Positions 4,040 to 6,236 of a stretch of 6,236 bases of DNA are shown in pieces. The DNA is from Planctomycetota bacterium (lineage in GTDB: Bacteria; Planctomycetota; Phycisphaerae; UBA1845; PWPN01), in contig JACQVT010000145.1 of NCBI GenBank assembly GCA_016209665.1, forward strand, positions 1-6,236, given 5' to 3'. Each line of letters starts with the position of its first letter. The stretch's first letter is position 1. The translations under genes and the position numbers were made by a program. The notes under the pieces are model-generated. The model saw nothing but the letters and a program-made list of their open reading frames with translations. It was not told the origin of the DNA and did not search any database.

Positions 4040-6236
4040 ATGATGGCCGACATGTCAATATCCCATCAACCGCGAACAACTTCATTGCTCCGGACCTTGA
4101 TCCTCACCGCCGCGGTCGGTCTCGGCGGCGCCGGTTCCGCCCATGGCCTCGGGCAGGAGGAGTTCGGCCCTTCCGATCAGGTCAGTTCTTCCTCCGACTG
4201 GCCGGTAGGCGTTCGAGAAGTCCTGGTTCACCCATCACGCGTTTACTCGTTCTGGGTCAACGGCAATGAACAGGCGTACTTCGAAGGCGACCTCGACGCC
4301 ATCAACGAGGTCATCGACCTGTACTCTAAGATCCGGATGAAGGACCACGACCTGATTGTCCTTCCCGGCACCGGCGAGGCCCGGTCGTTCTCCGGTCAGA
4401 CGGTCTATTACATGCTCGGGTTCGAGGTGCCGTCCGGAATCTACCTGCACCACGCCATGGAGAAGGCCAAGACCGGCCTGTACACGCTGACGCCTCGTCT
4501 CACCCTCAAGACCGATAGCGATCTGGCCAAAGACCTCGACCGAATCAGGATCCCCGGCAACATCACCTTGAAAGCTCTCCCTTACGAGCCGGCCGACTGC
4601 ATCAGGACGCTGAAATCATCGGACCGGTACGACCAATCCTTGGCCGCGCGCAGACTGGGCGAAATCGGGCCCCCGGCGGTGGAGGCCGTCGGCGACCTGA
4701 TCGAGGCCCTGGACGACACGTATGAATACGTGCGGGCCAACGCTGCCTGGGCCCTCGGCCAGATCGGCCGACGCGACGACACGGTGATCGGGGCCTTGGA
4801 GAAGGCGGCCAAGGACGAGAACGACTCCGTTCGCAAGAACGCCGCCGAGGCCCTGAGCATCCTCGAGAGTCCCGCCGACCCGGCCGATCTGGCCCTGCGG
4901 CAGCAGGTAGCGGACTTCCTTAAGCAGCATCCGCAGAACGCCCCGACCACTCGGCCGGCGTCGACGAGTGAAGTCCCGGCGATCGCGCCGGCCCAGACGC
5001 GGCCGACCCTAAAGCCGGGCGAGTTGCCCACCGCCGCCGACCTGCTGGCGAAGCTTCGCCGGTTCGACGACCTCTACCGCGGCGGGTTCACCGCCAGCGG
5101 CACACACTCCGCACCCTCCTCCTCAGGGTATCCGGTCACCACGAAGTGGCTGCTCACCATGGGCGACGGCAGGCTTGTACTCGTGCAGCGTCCCCTGCCG
5201 GTCGCCGACGACGCGGCCACGAAGCCGGCCGATCGCAAGTCCGGCGTCGGCAATGGACATCCCGACCCCGCGTGGTCGAACCAAGAGACGGAGAACGTCA
5301 TCTTCACCGGTCCTGCATTCATCGCCCAGCGTCAGGTCCACCGGATCGTCACCCCCGACCACAAGGACGGCGTCGATTCGACGACCGTCAGCCTTGAGAA
5401 GCCGGGAACCACCTACGACTTCCTCGTCGGCAAGGTGCTCTGGACCACGGGCCGCGGTTACGCCAACCGCATTGACGAAATCACCGAGATCAAGCCGGGG
5501 CCCGACGGACTGATCAGGGCAAAGGCCGGTGGCTCGCGAGGATCGCCAGGGGAAAGCTGGGAACTCCTGGTGGACCCGCGGGCCGACTACATGGTGAGAT
5601 CGGCCAAACTCTTCCGTCGCGGGCAAACCGAGCCCTGGGTCGTCGTGACCAACTCCGGCCTGCGGCGGAGCGAGGGCCGCTGCCTGCCCGAACGGGCGGT
5701 CTGGACGATGGGCTCGATGGGCACCGACGTGCCCTACACGTTCGAGACCCTCTCGGCCAAGCCCGACCTCGACCTCATCCACGAGACCGAAGCCAACATG
5801 CAGGCCCGGCCGAAAGGCACGGCAACCGTCATGGACAGCCGGCTGCGTCCTGATGTCAACACGACCTACCGTGACGATCGAATCGATGTTTCCAAGGTCG
5901 TGGAGCACAACGCCCAGGAAGGCGCTGACGTGGAGTCCTCCCGCCAAGCGGCGGAGGATTTCGTGCTCGCGGTCAGCGAGGACAACGACGAGGTTATCGC
6001 CGATCTCGTTCAACCCAACTCGCCGGCGACCCGAAAGCTCAAGCAACTGAAACAACTGGCCGGCATCCAGAAGCTGCGCCTCCGAAACGTCCATCTCGCG
6101 GACGGCGTCGCCCTCATCAGCACCTCCAGCGTCGGCACCGCTCCTCAAGGAGGCCCGCTCCTCATCCGCATGACTCAGCACGACGGCAAATGGCTGATTG
6201 ATGACATCGACCTGAACGTCGCCGACTCGGTCACCC
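4040..6236 (+). CDS. Exported multidomain protein with HEAT repeats and NTF2-like C-terminal domain, partial
   Basis: The frame is open from ATG 4040 to the right edge, 732 residues with no stop. A second ATG at 4043 is possible; GGGGAG at 4028-4033 serves either. Residues about 12-36 form a Sec-type signal (basic start, LRTLILTAAVGLGGAG core, AHG before cleavage). Residues 60-180 are a domain with YFEGDLDAINEVIDLY and a VPSGIYLH motif, which I associate with hypothetical planctomycete proteins. Residues 184-276 are two to three HEAT repeats, e.g. VRANAAWALGQIGRRD (231-246) and VRKNAAEALSIL (264-275), a protein-interaction module. A Thr/Pro linker with TTRPAS (about 298-328) leads to a beta-rich domain (335-575), perhaps LolA-like: LYRGGFTASGTH, LLVDPRADYMVRSAKLF. 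Residues 632-725 look NTF2-like: AAEDFVLAVSEDNDEVIADL, ending KWLIDDIDL. No enzyme motif is visible. It probably acts at the cell envelope as a scaffold or ligand-binding protein. It is divergent from the hydrolase. Confidence 0.9.
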   Translation, partial: MMADMSISHQPRTTSLLRTLILTAAVGLGGAGSAHGLGQEEFGPSDQVSSSSDWPVGVREVLVHPSRVYSFWVNGNEQAYFEGDLDAINEVIDLYSKIRMKDHDLIVLPGTGEARSFSGQTVYYMLGFEVPSGIYLHHAMEKAKTGLYTLTPRLTLKTDSDLAKDLDRIRIPGNITLKALPYEPADCIRTLKSSDRYDQSLAARRLGEIGPPAVEAVGDLIEALDDTYEYVRANAAWALGQIGRRDDTVIGALEKAAKDENDSVRKNAAEALSILESPADPADLALRQQVADFLKQHPQNAPTTRPASTSEVPAIAPAQTRPTLKPGELPTAADLLAKLRRFDDLYRGGFTASGTHSAPSSSGYPVTTKWLLTMGDGRLVLVQRPLPVADDAATKPADRKSGVGNGHPDPAWSNQETENVIFTGPAFIAQRQVHRIVTPDHKDGVDSTTVSLEKPGTTYDFLVGKVLWTTGRGYANRIDEITEIKPGPDGLIRAKAGGSRGSPGESWELLVDPRADYMVRSAKLFRRGQTEPWVVVTNSGLRRSEGRCLPERAVWTMGSMGTDVPYTFETLSAKPDLDLIHETEANMQARPKGTATVMDSRLRPDVNTTYRDDRIDVSKVVEHNAQEGADVESSRQAAEDFVLAVSEDNDEVIADLVQPNSPATRKLKQLKQLAGIQKLRLRNVHLADGVALISTSSVGTAPQGGPLLIRMTQHDGKWLIDDIDLNVADSVT

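Noticed and set aside
5123..6181. Minus-strand open frame of 352 codons
   Set aside because: It is the antisense shadow of the HEAT/NTF2-like gene in GC-rich DNA. The composition is low-complexity (Gly, Arg, Val, Asp, His) with no domain, while the plus frame has a signal peptide and recognisable domains.

Overview
The window is GC-rich (roughly mid-60s % by eye) and looks like chromosomal DNA of a planctomycete, probably a Phycisphaerae-like lineage or a related metagenomic genome. Three things point there: the Thr-Thr-Arg-Pro-Ala type low-complexity linker in the last gene, a membrane-anchored coiled-coil protein of a kind I associate with planctomycetes, and the mix of large poorly characterised exported proteins. 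This assignment comes from protein style, not from a marker gene.

Layout. Positions 1-815 (minus) hold the start of a TPR-like helical repeat protein whose C-terminus lies beyond the left edge. Positions 816-1008 are intergenic and carry a strong nested palindrome (938-996), a REP-like element. Positions 1009-1875 (minus) encode a membrane-anchored coiled-coil protein. Positions 1876-2051 are a divergent intergenic region with an interrupted inverted repeat and a good sigma70-type promoter reading right. Positions 2052-2629 (plus) are a complete type II toxin-antitoxin operon, mazE-mazF, with overlapping genes. Positions 2637-3812 (minus) encode a Tat-exported alpha/beta hydrolase of the acetyl-xylan-esterase/dienelactone-hydrolase type; its stop is only 7 bases from the mazF stop, tail to tail. 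Positions 3813-4039 are a second divergent intergenic region with several small inverted repeats. From 4040 (plus) to the right edge runs one large exported multidomain protein with HEAT repeats and an NTF2-like C-terminal domain; it has no stop within the window.

How the genes relate. The only pair with a clear joint function is MazE/MazF, where the antitoxin neutralises an mRNA-cleaving toxin and the complex probably represses its own promoter. The other genes look independent. The hydrolase and the HEAT-repeat protein are divergently transcribed from a shared 227-base region and both carry export signals, so they might be co-regulated, but nothing in the sequence proves it. I see no tRNA, rRNA, CRISPR array, insertion sequence or integrase. 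I do not see a clearly new defence or metabolic system; the least explained parts are the domain architecture of the last gene and the palindromic repeats.
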